A program made the position numbers and the translations under genes. The notes beneath the pieces were generated by a model. The model had not been told where the DNA came from. It saw nothing but the letters and a program-made list of their open reading frames with translations, and did no database searches. 64,000 nt of DNA from Cyclospora cayetanensis. Its lineage: Eukaryota; Apicomplexa; Conoidasida; Eucoccidiorida; Eimeriidae. The stretch covers positions 558,001 to 622,000 of the forward strand of contig NW_020312147.1 of assembly GCF_002999335.1 (NCBI RefSeq). The letters run 5' to 3'. Position 1 is the stretch's first letter, and every line of letters starts with the position of its first letter. This document shows positions 1 through 11,116 of this stretch, one piece after another.

Positions 1-1358
1 GCAGCCAATTACGAGATTCAGAACGGCAGCTTACGGCAGGCTGTTTCGTAGTCGGGCCGCGTGAAAGCCGAAAGGTAGGTGTACTTTGACGATTCCACAG
101 ATTTGTGAGACTTGACACAATAGCGGTCACTGGCACTTGTGGTGCTCTTCACACTGCAGTCGCTCTTCAGATATGTTTGGGTATGGTACCCAAGGATAAG
201 GCATTCAGAGGTTTCGTGGTTATAGCTAACGGGCAAACTGCGGAAACATTTATTTTGGGCCTTAAATGGCCAGCATAAGCTGGTACAACGTGAAAGCTGT
301 GAACAAAGGAATGGATCATTGGCGATGCTAGGGGTCTTTAAAGAACGCGTAGTTAGCGGGGGAGAGTATGGAGGACATCCAACCCCACTACCGATGAAGT
401 CAAATCCCTTATGGCCTCCCTTTCCGTGAAACGCATACGGCTTATAAGCCAGCGAACCCTCTCTTTGTGATGTGTCCAGGAAAATCAAGGGGTTATCAAG
501 AGTCACGAAATCGCATACATTGGGATCATATTCTGTGTCGGCTAACATATCGGACTCGTACACTGCCCGGTTGAAGGGGCAATGCGCCAAGTATCCAGAA
601 TACATGGCCCACCCTGAATTTTCCATTGGCACTTCGGCCGCCCCACTTTGAGCAGAAACGCTGCATCCGTCTGTACTGAACGGCATCACTTGCCCATGTA
701 TCTCATTCGTAAACCGGTCCATGGCATCCACAGGATTTCCCGATCTGTCCACAAACGCAATGTATTTTCCATAGTTTGGGCAAGCACCCACAGCCATGCT
801 ACGGGTTCCAAGATAAAGCTGCGTGTCAATCACTGCTGCAGAGTTGGTGCAGTACGCTTTGCTGGATCGATCCCACATAGACGCATATCCCGCCTTCACG
901 CCTGCAGTTTGGCTTTCTGCCAATTATCACATCACAGCACGATGCAGGCTTTCTAAATTGAAAAGTCGTGTAAGCACAACCTCCCTTACCCTGTTTTCCT
1001 CATGGATCGAGCCTTCCCCCCTCAGAGTCACCCCATCAGCTGCACCGACTGATGCGTGATGCGTCTACGTTTTCAAACGTGGCTACACCTGCTAACACCA
1101 TAGCAATGCAAAAGCGTTCCTTTAGACCTCACTTGGAGTCCAATTGTACGTTTTCCCTTTGTACTGCGTAGATTTTACGCCAGAACCAGATTTGGCCCAC
1201 TCCAGCACGATGTGGTTTGCAGGCACATCAAAGCGCTTCATGTAATCGCTCACCGCTGCCGCATCATGCAGTGCCCAGCAAAAAGAGCTGATGGACACGA
1301 ATAAAAAAAGAGCGATAAAAGGTGCCACAAAGGCACAACGCGCAGTACTGCGCCGCAT
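1..1358 (-). CDS. Apical membrane antigen (AMA1-family)-like protein, 5' part
   Basis: Probable secreted or type I membrane antigen of the AMA1 family; AMA1 proteins sit in micronemes and on the apical surface of apicomplexans and bind RON2 during invasion. Exon 1 (1358-1133) starts at an ATG with a signal peptide (basic start, then a hydrophobic run ending near SFCWA). It is followed by YMKRFDVP, which resembles the YMxKYDIP motif at the start of AMA1 domain I. The donor is GTGAGG. The acceptor GGCAG before 916 keeps phase, and exon 2 (916-35) carries CPNYGKYIAF (compare CPVFGKGI) and a Cys-rich stretch ending in DRYC, like the RYC block of AMA1. Exon 2 ends at a GTAAGC donor at 34-33, so the rest of the ectodomain, the membrane segment and the tail lie left of the window. 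It is strongly diverged from AMA1 itself and may be a stage-specific paralogue. The splice sites are inferred. Confidence 0.65.
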
Positions 1359-2829
1359 CGCGGTTCAGAAGAGCTCTTTGAAATTCCTTTCAAGGGGAGA
1401 CAAAGTAAATGGGGAGAGTTCTCATGTTAGCGCACGTTAACGCACTTGCTATTTAGATGCTCATGGATACACTGTTGACGTATTGAGACTCCGGTGCTCG
1501 GGAAAACTGGAGATGTATCAAAATTGGAGTGCACTCCAGCTTAAATGGCGACCAGGGAGTTGCACGGATGTTCTATCCATGGAAGCGCATCCAAAAAAAA
1601 GGGGTTTTGGCTGCTTGAATATGGAAATAAAAAATCGAAGCTAGTGAGGCATATTTCTGCAAGGCTGGTCCGCGAGTGGTCCGCAAAATGCGTTGTCCCG
1701 CTGCTATTCTAAAGTCAAGGAAAGTGAGGCACAGTTCCACCAGGAACCAAGGTGCTCTCGATGAAGACTTCAATAAAATACGATCATATATTTCGGCTTA
1801 AGGAAGAAGGCAAGGCATAGAGACTAAGTAATTTGAAGTGTAACGCAGTCAATTGCTACACCGACGCTTCCACTCGACGAGGCCACGTACAGGCAACACA
1901 GGCGGAATGAGATGGCTACGGAAAAGAAGTGCAAGAAACTGCATGTAAAATGCCACTGTAGACTTCCAGAAGAGAGTTGCGACGGCAATGGAGTGATCAT
2001 GGCTGGTACTCCTTTCCAGAACCGAGTCACTGGCTAGCCGGGAGCTACTCGAGGCTTGATGGCATTCTGTAAGCTTAACTCCGAAAGTCTGAGGCTTTTT
2101 TAACCTATGTGAGCATCTTCCTACAAAATTTGGCCCAGGAACCATTACACCAGTATTCTTGCGACAGTACGCCGTGACAAGCGTTAGCCTAACTGTGTCG
2201 TATCGACACCCTGCACTGACTATAGTCATTGGGAATCCTCATCAGGACTGCCCACAAAGTCTCCAGGCTAATAGTTAAGTATTATGTCCTGTTTGTACAG
2301 TCCATGGACAGAATCATTAAAGGTACTGGTTCACTCCATGGTAAAGGCATAAACATCACACATGTTAAGTGCCAAGCAATTGTTGCAAAGAGTCTACTGT
2401 AGTCGACAGATTTAATTCATACTTGTTTTACTATTGCTTGAATGCTGATTTATGATTTATTTGATGCAGGGGAGGGACAGTGCCTCACTATTTCAATCAA
2501 CGATGGGTCCTTGTGCGCTAACCTGATGGGTGTCATGGGCTGACCTACACACAACCAACTTTCTACTGAGCTTGCCATAGTTAAACTTGAAAGAATGGTT
2601 TATTACTTGCGTTCGTTGTTTTTTGGCTCGCTAGTTTAAAACCAGAGGACTAGACGCTGTGTTCCTCTTTTCAAATGGCCGTGTAGCACTGTATCTAGGG
2701 CCTCATGAGAGCGATAAATTACCCCTCAGCTAAAACAAAAATCAATTACAAGACCTCAGGTGTAACTCAAAAGGAGTCTTTTATCTCCCTGGCACAATCT
2801 CACTGGGTTAGGGTACTATAGAAGATGGA
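1359..2829. other. Intergenic, nothing recognised
   Basis: Upstream side of the AMA-like gene and left flank of retroelement copy 1. Short open frames on the minus strand at 1573-1773 and 1849-2229 show no family resemblance, splice-consistent extension or convincing start. No clear promoter element was identified. Confidence 0.5.
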
Positions 2830-3220
2830 CAGCTTGGGTGCCTTGTAAAGTCCGTTTGGTCCAACACAGCTGCACGTAGTCAACAGTACGCAAGCCAAAA
2901 ACGTTTGCCAAATAGTGCACGAGTTTGAAATCTTCCCTAGCGAATATTGCAACCAGCTAAGCTACTCTTCATTAGTTTCCATTGCACGAATTACCTTTGA
3001 CACACACAATTAAAAAATTGAAAACTTGGTTCGTCTGTTCGTATGCCTCATTGCACGCTTGTGCTAGCTTGACCCTATAAGATGCGACGTTATATAAGTC
3101 TGCGCCAGATTTCATGTGCAACTAGCTGTGAAGTCTGGGATCGCTTGAAGGATGCAGCAAAGCGCGCACTGCCTGTACCTGATCCCTCATAACGGAGCTC
3201 TGACAAACAAGAGAACAGAA
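2830..3220 (+). repeat. LTR-like repeat, left end of copy 1 (partial)
   Basis: Shares spaced identities with 20720-21400, including ccagctaagctac and catgtgcaactagct, followed by a common downstream block. It is shorter and more diverged than the 20.7-21.4 kb repeat. Position at the left of a gag-RT-integrase series fits a 5' LTR. Confidence 0.6.
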
Positions 3221-3812
3221 AGGAGTGATGTAGTTACAAACATCCCAGAATAATTTTAACTAATGTGTATTAAGACTGAACTGAAGTATCTTTATCAGCC
3301 AGTAAAATGTTCATGAATGCGTCGATTAGGTTCTGCCAACCAAAAAACTATGACGGCCGTAACAGTGAGCGAGTACTCCAAGGTTTAATCAGCTGGTTGG
3401 AGATGAACCTCGCTCCGTATCCATAAGTTGAAAAGAGCTCAAGCTTTTTGTGGCAAGGTCATTGGGAAAGAGGTATTTCAATGGTGGGTCGTTTCACTTA
3501 GAGAATATCGTCTGCTTTGGGGAATCTTTGTCTAACTTCATGAGCTTTTACATGCCCTGATGGCACATCTGGCGTTACTGAGATAAGCTCAACCGCAATC
3601 TTTGGCAGAAACAAGAAGGCGAAAGCAGATGAGCCCATCAAAATAAACATGTTGGGAAATAGGTGAAACTTTGCTTCGCAAACAGTACACCGTAGACGAG
3701 CATGTGTTTATCGTTGCGTCCCCCATCCTTTCGAAGTGTCGTGTCATGGTGTCACAGGATGGTCCGCTGTTCAGCGAGTCGCTAGCCGTCCATTGGCTCA
3801 ACTTTTTCGTCT

Positions 3813-4076
3813 TTGGCTGGACAGAAAGAGTCAAATCCGAATTCAGGTCCTAGGACAATCAGGGTTGTGCCAACTGGCTCTAGCGAAGAGTCCGTGTTTG
3901 ACCTAAAGAGAAAGCCAGAAGGAACCCGCACTTGTATGTTGTCCCGCAGCCGCTTCCCCTTCAGTGCACCTCTTTTTTGTAAAAATTTGCGTCATAGAGT
4001 TCGGAACTGCAAGCGCATGAAAGGGCCAAAAAAACTTGAACAAGAGCTGGGCCCAGCGGAAGCGAGCTGCTTCTAG
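3813..4076 (+). pseudogene. Possible Gag nucleocapsid remnant
   Basis: A basic open stretch with CKNLRHRVRNC at about 3978-4010. It keeps the Cx4Hx4C half of a retroviral-type CCHC zinc knuckle, with the first Cys lost. It lies between the 5' LTR-like repeat and the RT remnant, where a Gag nucleocapsid should be. The assignment rests on position and this partial motif only. Confidence 0.4.
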
Positions 4077-4470
4077 AGCGCAGGAGATGTGTCGTGGGAA
4101 CGGAATGCTACGCAGGCTATGACCAATGTGACATAGAGCTTTAATCCAAGAAGATGGCACAGAACTGTTGTTTGCAAGTGTACTCGTTTGCCCAAGCCCT
4201 AAGACTCAAGCTTGCTTAGTACTCGCAGAGTACAAGGTCTAACAAGGATGCTGCAATCAAAAGTCGCTCTATATCGAATTTAGGCTTTATCAGCGTGGCT
4301 CGAGACTTCTTTCTTGGAGCTGTACACCATAACGTACGCTTACATATGCCATAGGCGACTTGTTGAAGGAGTACATTCGGCCACAGCTGCGAGCTGCAAG
4401 GGTTTGTCAGCAAGAAAGTGCTGAGAAGAAGCATCCTTAGGTGCCCTAATCAACGGACATTTCACCTGTA

Positions 4471-5400
4471 GTGGGCGGGATACAGTCGGTACCAGGAACA
4501 GTGAGGCAGAGTCTTTACAGGCGGCCCAGCAGCACAGAAAAAGAAGACGAATTTGAGTATGGGCCACGTCATGGTAGCTCTGCAAGTCGGATCTTTATCA
4601 GGATATCCGATAAAGAATTTCGGCGTCAAGGGGAGCTCACAGACGCGCTAAACGATGACGAGCTGCCAGTGGGCTGGCCACCTGCTGACTGTCGAGGTCA
4701 CGGCAGTGAGCTAGTCGCCGATTCAGCTTCAGGCTGTATTCCGCGGATTCGGGAGTCCTCGCAGCATGAACGTGATATCAAGCGGCTGGTGGATGAGCTT
4801 TCGAAAGGGTAAAGTGCAGGAATCAACCAGCGTCTGGGCATAATTGGATGTTGGTGCCGACATATGCGTTAACATGACGCCATTGAACAAGGCCACTGCA
4901 GCAAAAGTTTCCGACGCCTTATGTTGGCTAATTACTAGACGCACTACACGGACCAACAAGGTAGTGGGCCTTTGACTTCAGCGAGACTTTTTCACGTATC
5001 CCCATTCACTTTGCCGCTAGACACAAAAAAGCGTTCCACACTTGCATTCACACGCTCGAGCATGCCTGTATGCCTTTTGAATTTACTAATGCACCAGCTA
5101 AAGTGCAGCAACGAACTTAATGTCCATAACGAGTCAATGAAGGAGGGTTTGATGGATTTCTGCATGGATGACACCTTAGCTTTTAGTCGAAACATCGAAG
5201 AGCCACTACGGCAGCTATAGCATGCGCTTCAAGCATTATGAGACGTGTAGTTGTTTGTGAAGGCATGGAGGGGCTTTCGTTTCCTCTTTGACAAGTATGG
5301 TTCTGCGATTCGGTTTTTCGGCTTGCGAGAATCTGCTAGATATGGCAAAACTTAAAGCACTGTAGGCATGGGATTTCCTTGACGCACCTGCACGGTATTG
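4471..5400 (+). pseudogene. Reverse transcriptase remnant (copy 1)
   Basis: An open stretch at 4471-4812 ends in HERDIKRLVDELSKG, like the RT N-terminus that precedes 'x-G-x-I-x-x-S-x-S-x-W-A'. It continues in another frame with STSVWA and C-V-N-M-T-P-L-N-K-A-T, the Gypsy 'C-x-D-Y-R-x-L-N-x-x-T' block. A shifted frame (4972-5220) gives KRSTLAF (compare K-T-A-F), a degraded P-F-G-L block, then CMDDTLAFSRN at about 5161-5193, the YxDD active-site motif with Cys in place of Tyr. Stops follow at once. RT is the best preserved domain of this copy. Confidence 0.8.
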
Positions 5401-5899
5401 CGAAGGCCGATGGGCTTGCTTCCTGTAAAATTTCAGTTTACTTCGTATATGCGCTCAAAGAGCTGCCTCTTCAGTTGTTCTGCCTGAAGGAGTGCTGCCT
5501 TTGACGTGCAGGGTGAAGGCTCTTGCTGCCTTGCAGCAGGGAAGCTAGTCGGCCGCCTAATAACACTTCCAATACTTCTCCCTGCCCAATAATGGTAGTA
5601 ATTTCCTCCTACCGACCAATGCTACTGACCAAGCGGTAAGTGCTAGCCTCTTCCAACAGGCCAAAGTTTTTCACACCACCAAATTATTGCATGCTACTCT
5701 CGGCAGCAGTATCTATTGCAGGTAAAACGAGCTCCATGCTGGGTGATGCGGCGAAGCAATGCCTGCATAATTAATATGGGCCCCATTGTCCTGTCCTGTC
5801 CGGCCATCACTCTTTAGCATACCTTATGAAGAGTCTTCACGACACTCCGCTTGAGCGCCTTCTTCAATACGAATTTTAAGTGAAGTTAAAACATTGTTG

Positions 5900-6900
5900 C
5901 CGGCGCATTCTCGCGGTGACCCATTTCACTAGTGCGAAGGGCCACCACCCTTGTCGTTAAGGAGCCACGCCTTTCTCGGAATGGAGTCTTTTGCCTTTGA
6001 CACCCATGCAACTGCTAGTCTTGCCAAAATCCAAAACGCTAGAAGATGAAGCGATACTAGGTTTAGGATGAACTGCTGCGAAACGAGAGATATTGGGGGC
6101 TTGTCGCCTGTACACTCCAACCTCGTCCCGCACGGGCGTTTTGTGCAAAGCGGGTACTCCTGCTCATTCGGGCAATCTTGAAGCTCACGCTGCAGTGGGA
6201 AAAAACTCAGATTTTTTCGTGGCCTGGGAGGAGCCCCGCTACTGGGGAATATGTTTCGTCATGCCCAGATTGTCAACAATCGAAGCCGCGAAATGCTCCT
6301 TGACCCACTCCTCCGCACAGCCTTCCAGCTCCTGAAGAGCATTTTACTTATTTGAAATTGGACTGCATTGCTCAGCTGACTGCCAAAGGTCAGGATTGTG
6401 ATAGTGTCTACTTCGTTTCAACAGACTCAGCAAGTATTCTAATACCATCTCTTGCTCCAGCTCTGTCAGGGCTCAGAAAGTCGTTCATTAGCTTTAAATT
6501 AGTGTTCGGAAGCTTTACGGATTCCTCGAAATAATCACTACGAAGCAAGGTCCAAAGTTTGTTGATGCATTCTGGGATACCATACTGACTAGCTTACAAA
6601 ATATGCTAAAATGTGACCACTGAAAGATACTCGGAGGCTGTTGAAAAGACCAAGCACACGAATCGCACTTTCTGCAGTGATTATGATGGTATGCTCAGAA
6701 ATATCCAGTTTTTTGAGTTCAGTTTCTTCTTCGTACTGAGTCAGGCTATAAAATGTCACTACAGTATTCTAGCTGATGCTCTCCCGCATCCATGGTCTGT
6801 ATTGAGAAAGCACTCCCCTCCTTGGGCCTGCACCTGGTGGTCGAGGAAGAGCAGCCCTCTTTTGGTAATATAGGGATTCAGCAAATGGCTGACTAGTGTG
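5900..6900 (+). pseudogene. Integrase remnant (copy 1)
   Basis: Around 6220-6300 the + strand gives FSWPGRSP followed by YVSSCPDCQQSKPRN, the second half of the integrase HHCC zinc finger (Y-V-x-x-C-x-x-C-Q-x-x-K). Downstream frames to about 6880 are collinear with the integrase-core remnant of copy 4 at 19370-20035. Upstream, 5940-6150 is collinear with 16900-16660 read on the other strand in copy 2. Stops are present throughout. Confidence 0.7.
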
Positions 6901-7759
6901 CACGAGTACATGTTCAAAAGGTAACAAGAGAGAGGATAAACACCTGTTGGCTGTGTTTTGAGCTAGGAGATTAGGCCGTGGGGTATTGGCAGCTTTGACG
7001 AAGGTGGAATCAAAGGGTCATTGAACAAAGAACTTTGTGGCCAGGTGGCAAGGCCTATTTAATCTCATCTCACTAATCAATATTTCATTCTACTCTCTCG
7101 ATTGCCCCAAAAGCTGGAAAGTGCCACAAACTATCAATAATGAATTCTTAAAGCTGTTTTGAAACCCGTAGAGTTATTCGCGGACTCGGCTGCACGAGCC
7201 AGCAACTCGAGTGGAGGCCGGATGCTCTACAGACGTTCGTAAAGCGATGCATTTTAAGACTATTCAGCATCGAGGACACACTAGAAGGTAGGTACTAGTA
7301 AAATGGGATGAAAACTTGCAGCCTCAATGGGTGGTGGATGACCGACTGCGGACTTCAAATCCCGCGGGAAATTTGTGGCTATGCTTTAGGCATAACGCCA
7401 GTGAGACTGATGGTATTTTTCGTGTTTCTTGGTAGTTGGCCTTCCCTAGCGCATGCTTAGCCTGATTCACCTACTTTTGTATATAAGTATTCCTTAAAAC
7501 CTTTCTTTTTATTCCCAAGGAGTTTTCCACACTCATTTTTATGTGCAGTTACTCTTAAGTCTGCCAGCTCCATCTTCCTGCTCATGCCCCTTTTGGGTTT
7601 TACAATACACTATGCTGCAACCAATGGCTGCATTTGCATAAAGACACTGTACAGAATTAGTGCGTGTTATGATACTCTTTTTACTCATTTTACTTGCCTT
7701 CTGTCGTAGCAGGTGTTGAACACATTTCAGCGCTACGGAAAAAGCCAATCATTGAGTTA

Positions 7760-8275
7760 CCATGATTGTGTTGGCTTGAACCCTCGTAAATTGTTGACCG
7801 GTGGGTGCGCCTTTCTTCCATTTAATGTTTTTAAACGGGCTGTTGAGCACACGCGCTTCTCTGATTAGCACCGTTTTAAAGCTTTTGCCAGCATTGGGGG
7901 CAGTGATAAGGCGGGAACTCTTCCACTATGCTACACGCCTTTTGTCTAGATGGGCAGGTATGGAGCAAGACTCAATGCAAAAATAATAGGAAGAAGGTGC
8001 TGCAAGCTAAGCTGCACTTCAGCACTTGCAGCTACACTGTTTCTAGGAAGCTAGGAATTAGTGAGCAATGGATAAATTGCTTTACATGCGCGTACACCTT
8101 ATTTACTGCTGAGTACTTTCAGCTTGATACAAGAAGACGCAATGTCGTGTGTGTGTGAGTACTATGATATGTGCAGTTAGCTGTGGAAATTCGAAAGGCA
8201 TAGAGGATGCGGCAAACAGCAACCTAGTTGTCCCTATCTCCTCATCTAGGGAACTCTGAAGGCACAGAATAGGTA
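7760..8275 (+). repeat. LTR-like repeat, right end of copy 1
   Basis: Aligns by eye in the same orientation with 20720-21400 and, inverted, with 16200-15545. Shared blocks include the ggcgggaac region, the ctgcacttcagca region and a final segment with gcagttagctgtgg. It closes the RT-integrase series as a 3' LTR would. Confidence 0.6.
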
Positions 8276-8280
8276 AATGA

Positions 8281-8840
8281 TATAGATTTTATAAAAACAC
8301 GCTTAACAATTTCGCATTAAAGCTGGTACGGAGTCTGGAGTGTAATGTCTCTTTACGAAGACTTTGACACAACGTTGGAACTGCACGTTGATCCATGCAA
8401 CGACACGTTGCCCCTAAGATGCAAAAGGTCACATCACTGCGTTCTCGAATGTATCCGAATAGATATATATCTACTTCTACGTTGTCTAGAGGTATCTAGC
8501 TGATGCTGCACCAGAAGTACTACGAAATGCCACATGACGGCCACGCCTGCGTACATGCGCCCCCAAAACGGAACATTCATCACTAATTATCCTCTGCACT
8601 CATTCAGACCTTTCATTGCGAAATGTTTATAGCATTAAGAACGTTATGCTGTGGGGAAAACTAGAGGATCAATGAGTTGGCCAGACGACCACTGGATGCG
8701 TGGGGCGCTCTGGGGCTGTCAGCGCATGCACTGGCGTTACCCGCCGTGGGGGCATTCCAGTCAGCTTCACGTCAACTGAGGGGGTTCTTGCCAACTCTTT
8801 TAGAGGTTCCTGTGGCCTTCCCTGTAAGCTTCTCGCGAAG
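8281..8840. other. 5' flank of the ribosomal protein gene
   Basis: Between the retroelement and the uS4 start codon. It holds the presumed promoter and 5' UTR of the ribosomal gene. A + strand open frame runs into the start codon from 8700, but it is not conserved-looking and lies upstream of a family-consistent ATG. No specific promoter motif is claimed. Confidence 0.4.
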
Positions 8841-9972
8841 ATGAAGAGTTATATCAACCACAGCAAGACCGCCCGCAACCCCAAACGCCCCTTCGAGAAG
8901 GTGCACATCCCATACAACACCAGGGCCGCATCGGCGCACGTGTGGGGTTCCTGACGGTGGATCCAGAAGTAGCAGATTAATAAGTGGTTGCAGGGGCTCG
9001 AATTGACTGGCACTCGAGAAAAAACGCCGTTCCTTGCTTACTTCACTCTTTCAGCTGATGTGACAATGGCTGCGCAGTGCTCGTCGTGTATTTCGTGCAT
9101 TTAAACTTTGCAAGCCAGACGAGTTTGAAAGAGCATTTTTGTACAAAATAGGAAATTTTAACGGCAGAGTGGTGCTTGTGCCTTGCCTGGAGGCCCCATT
9201 GGCTGCCGTTCCCACGGCAGCCAATGGGGATTTGCAGCATTGCTGGTTTGTTTTCAAGCTACCCCGTAGCAAACTATACACCAGGGAGCGCGGTAAGAGC
9301 TTCATGCACACATATTCTGCTGCCTTGGACTCGTGATTTGCCTCAGGAGCGTTTGGACCAGGAGCTGCGGCTCTTGGGCGAGTATGGCCTGAAGAACAAG
9401 CGGGAGGTATGGAGGGTGCAGTATGCACTTGCGAAGATCCGTTCTGCGGCCCGTGAGCTGCTTACTTTGGAGGATAAGGATCCCCGTCGTATCTTCCAGG
9501 GTACGTACACCTGCTGGTCTGCAGCTCGCGTTTCAGTTCTTTGTACATGGGGCTTGGTTAGTGAGCATCTTTGAAAGCGTATTGCATCAAGTCGGACAGT
9601 GTGTCATGCTTGCATATTTCAGGGACGGCGCTGCTCCGCCGCATGGTTCGCTTGGGCCTTTTGAGTGAAGGCGAGCAGAAGCTCGACTATGTGCTGGGTC
9701 TGACGGTACAGAAGTTCTTGGAGCGGCGTCTGCAGACTCGTGTGTTCAAGCTGGGTCTCGCAAAGTCAATTCACCATGCCAGATGTCTCATTAGACAGCG
9801 CCATATCCGCGTAGGCAAGCAAATCGTAGATATCCCATCGTTCATGGTGCGTGTGGACTCTGAGAAGCACATCGAGTTCGCGTTCACTTCACCTTACGGA
9901 GGTGGCCGCCCTGGTCGCGTAAGGAGAAAGTCTCTCAGGGGTGGAGATGACAAGGAGGGGGATGAAGAGTAA
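8841..9972 (+). CDS. RPS9: 40S ribosomal protein S9 (uS4)
   Basis: Primary rRNA-binding protein of the small ribosomal subunit that nucleates assembly of the 5' domain of 18S rRNA. Three exons: 8841-8900, 9347-9500 and 9623-9972, giving 187 residues, close to the usual eukaryotic S9 length of about 190. The start ATG gives [20 protein letters not shown], the expected eukaryotic N-terminus. Exon 2 encodes [16 protein letters not shown] and [20 protein letters not shown]. Exon 3 carries the S4 RNA-binding domain (LETRRLQT-type block as [12 protein letters not shown], then [19 protein letters not shown]) and a basic RPGRVRRKS tail. Junctions are phase-consistent: the donor after exon 1 is GTGCAC (weak), exon 2 has GTACGT, and the acceptors are CTCAG and TTCAG. 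It stands alone between a retroelement and the methyltransferase gene. Confidence 0.97.
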
Positions 9973-11116
9973 ACGTGTTTAAAACTGTCCTCGCTGCCTT
10001 CATGCGGGTGGCCGCGTAGGCGGTTTACCTGCTCTTTGCTGTGGCATGAGAAGCTTAAGGAGGAACATACCGATTAATTCGAATTTTCGAAACTGGGTGC
10101 AAGTGGCTCAACACGCTCGGACCAAAAATTCTAGGTCCTGTTGTTGGCTTGCCGGCAGTAGCCATTTCTAGTGTGAAGCTCACCTAGGGTAGTTCGCGCT
10201 AGTACACCTCTAGTGTGCTCGCCGTTTTCAGCGCTCAAAGCGTTTCTTCAGAGGAAAGCAATTATTTAAGTTTCGTTAGGTAGATTGCAATAAAACTGTT
10301 CACCATGCTACCACAGTGAAGACCTGATTGAGGCTTAGACTTGTTGATTTGGGCGGGTGATGTGGCGCCAATAAAGGCGTCGGGAAATATCGGGCTTTCC
10401 GCAGCGCATTCAAAGTTTTTCCCGTCGAAGGCACGATTTGCGTGTACCTGGGAGCCGTCTTTTAGGGCAGATGGCAGTTCTTGTACGCCCGCGTACATTC
10501 CATGCCCCAGGTAAAGAATGAATATCTAAAGGCGGCGTCATTTCGTGGATTCATTTTATTAGGATAGTCTGTCTTCATTACAGTGGTTCTTATTTGACTA
10601 AGCAAGAATATGTTCCCTGCGGTCCTTTAATAGTAAGGCAGCTCGCCACGTTCTGAACAGCGACACCGAACAGCATAATGACAAAGGTCATGCAGTCCTT
10701 TCAATCCTTGTGCCGTTGTTATTCATACTTTAATATCTACTTTCAGTCAATAATTGATTTCAGGCAGAAGCAACTGCCACGACAAACATGAAGAACACTA
10801 ACACCCTGTCTGGGGGGGCCCCCCATGTCTAGTATGCAAAGACACGGCAGTAATGTCCAGTTCGACCCCCTTTCACCTCGCAAAGCATCTGTGGCCTTTT
10901 CCACATATTTGGTCATTTTTGTCTTCTTTATGGCCCATGCTGCATAGCTTGTGCAGCTTTTCGGACTGTCTCCTACTGCGAAGCCTCTTCAAAGAGGTGC
11001 AGTGAAGCTCAGCACATTTTTACAGTCCTGAGGGGCAAAGGAGTCCTCTCTTTCTGTTAGGAGCACGATTCGTCCGTGGTATGATCTCCTCGCTCTTGTC
11101 TGAATAGTCTGAGGCA
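9973..11116. other. Intergenic between uS4 and DOT1-like gene
   Basis: 3' UTR of the ribosomal gene and 5' flank of the methyltransferase. A 78-codon minus-strand ATG frame at 10498-10262 has no recognised relatives and no splice support. A short run tctgggggggcccccc near 10808 is a G/C palindrome of unknown meaning. Confidence 0.4.

Larger units (their letters stand above)
2830..8280 (+). mobile_element. Decayed Ty3/Gypsy-like LTR retroelement, copy 1
   Basis: About 5.4 kb bounded by two diverged same-orientation LTR-like repeats (about 2830-3220 and 7760-8275). Between them, on the + strand and in canonical order, are a possible Gag zinc knuckle, reverse transcriptase, and integrase zinc finger with the start of the core. 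All frames are broken by stops and frameshifts, so the element is inactive. Copies 2, 3 and 4 in this window share segments in the same order. The 6190-7400 part aligns by eye with 19370-20530, with conserved stretches such as tgttgatgcattctg. The outer limits are approximate and no target-site duplication was seen. Confidence 0.8.
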
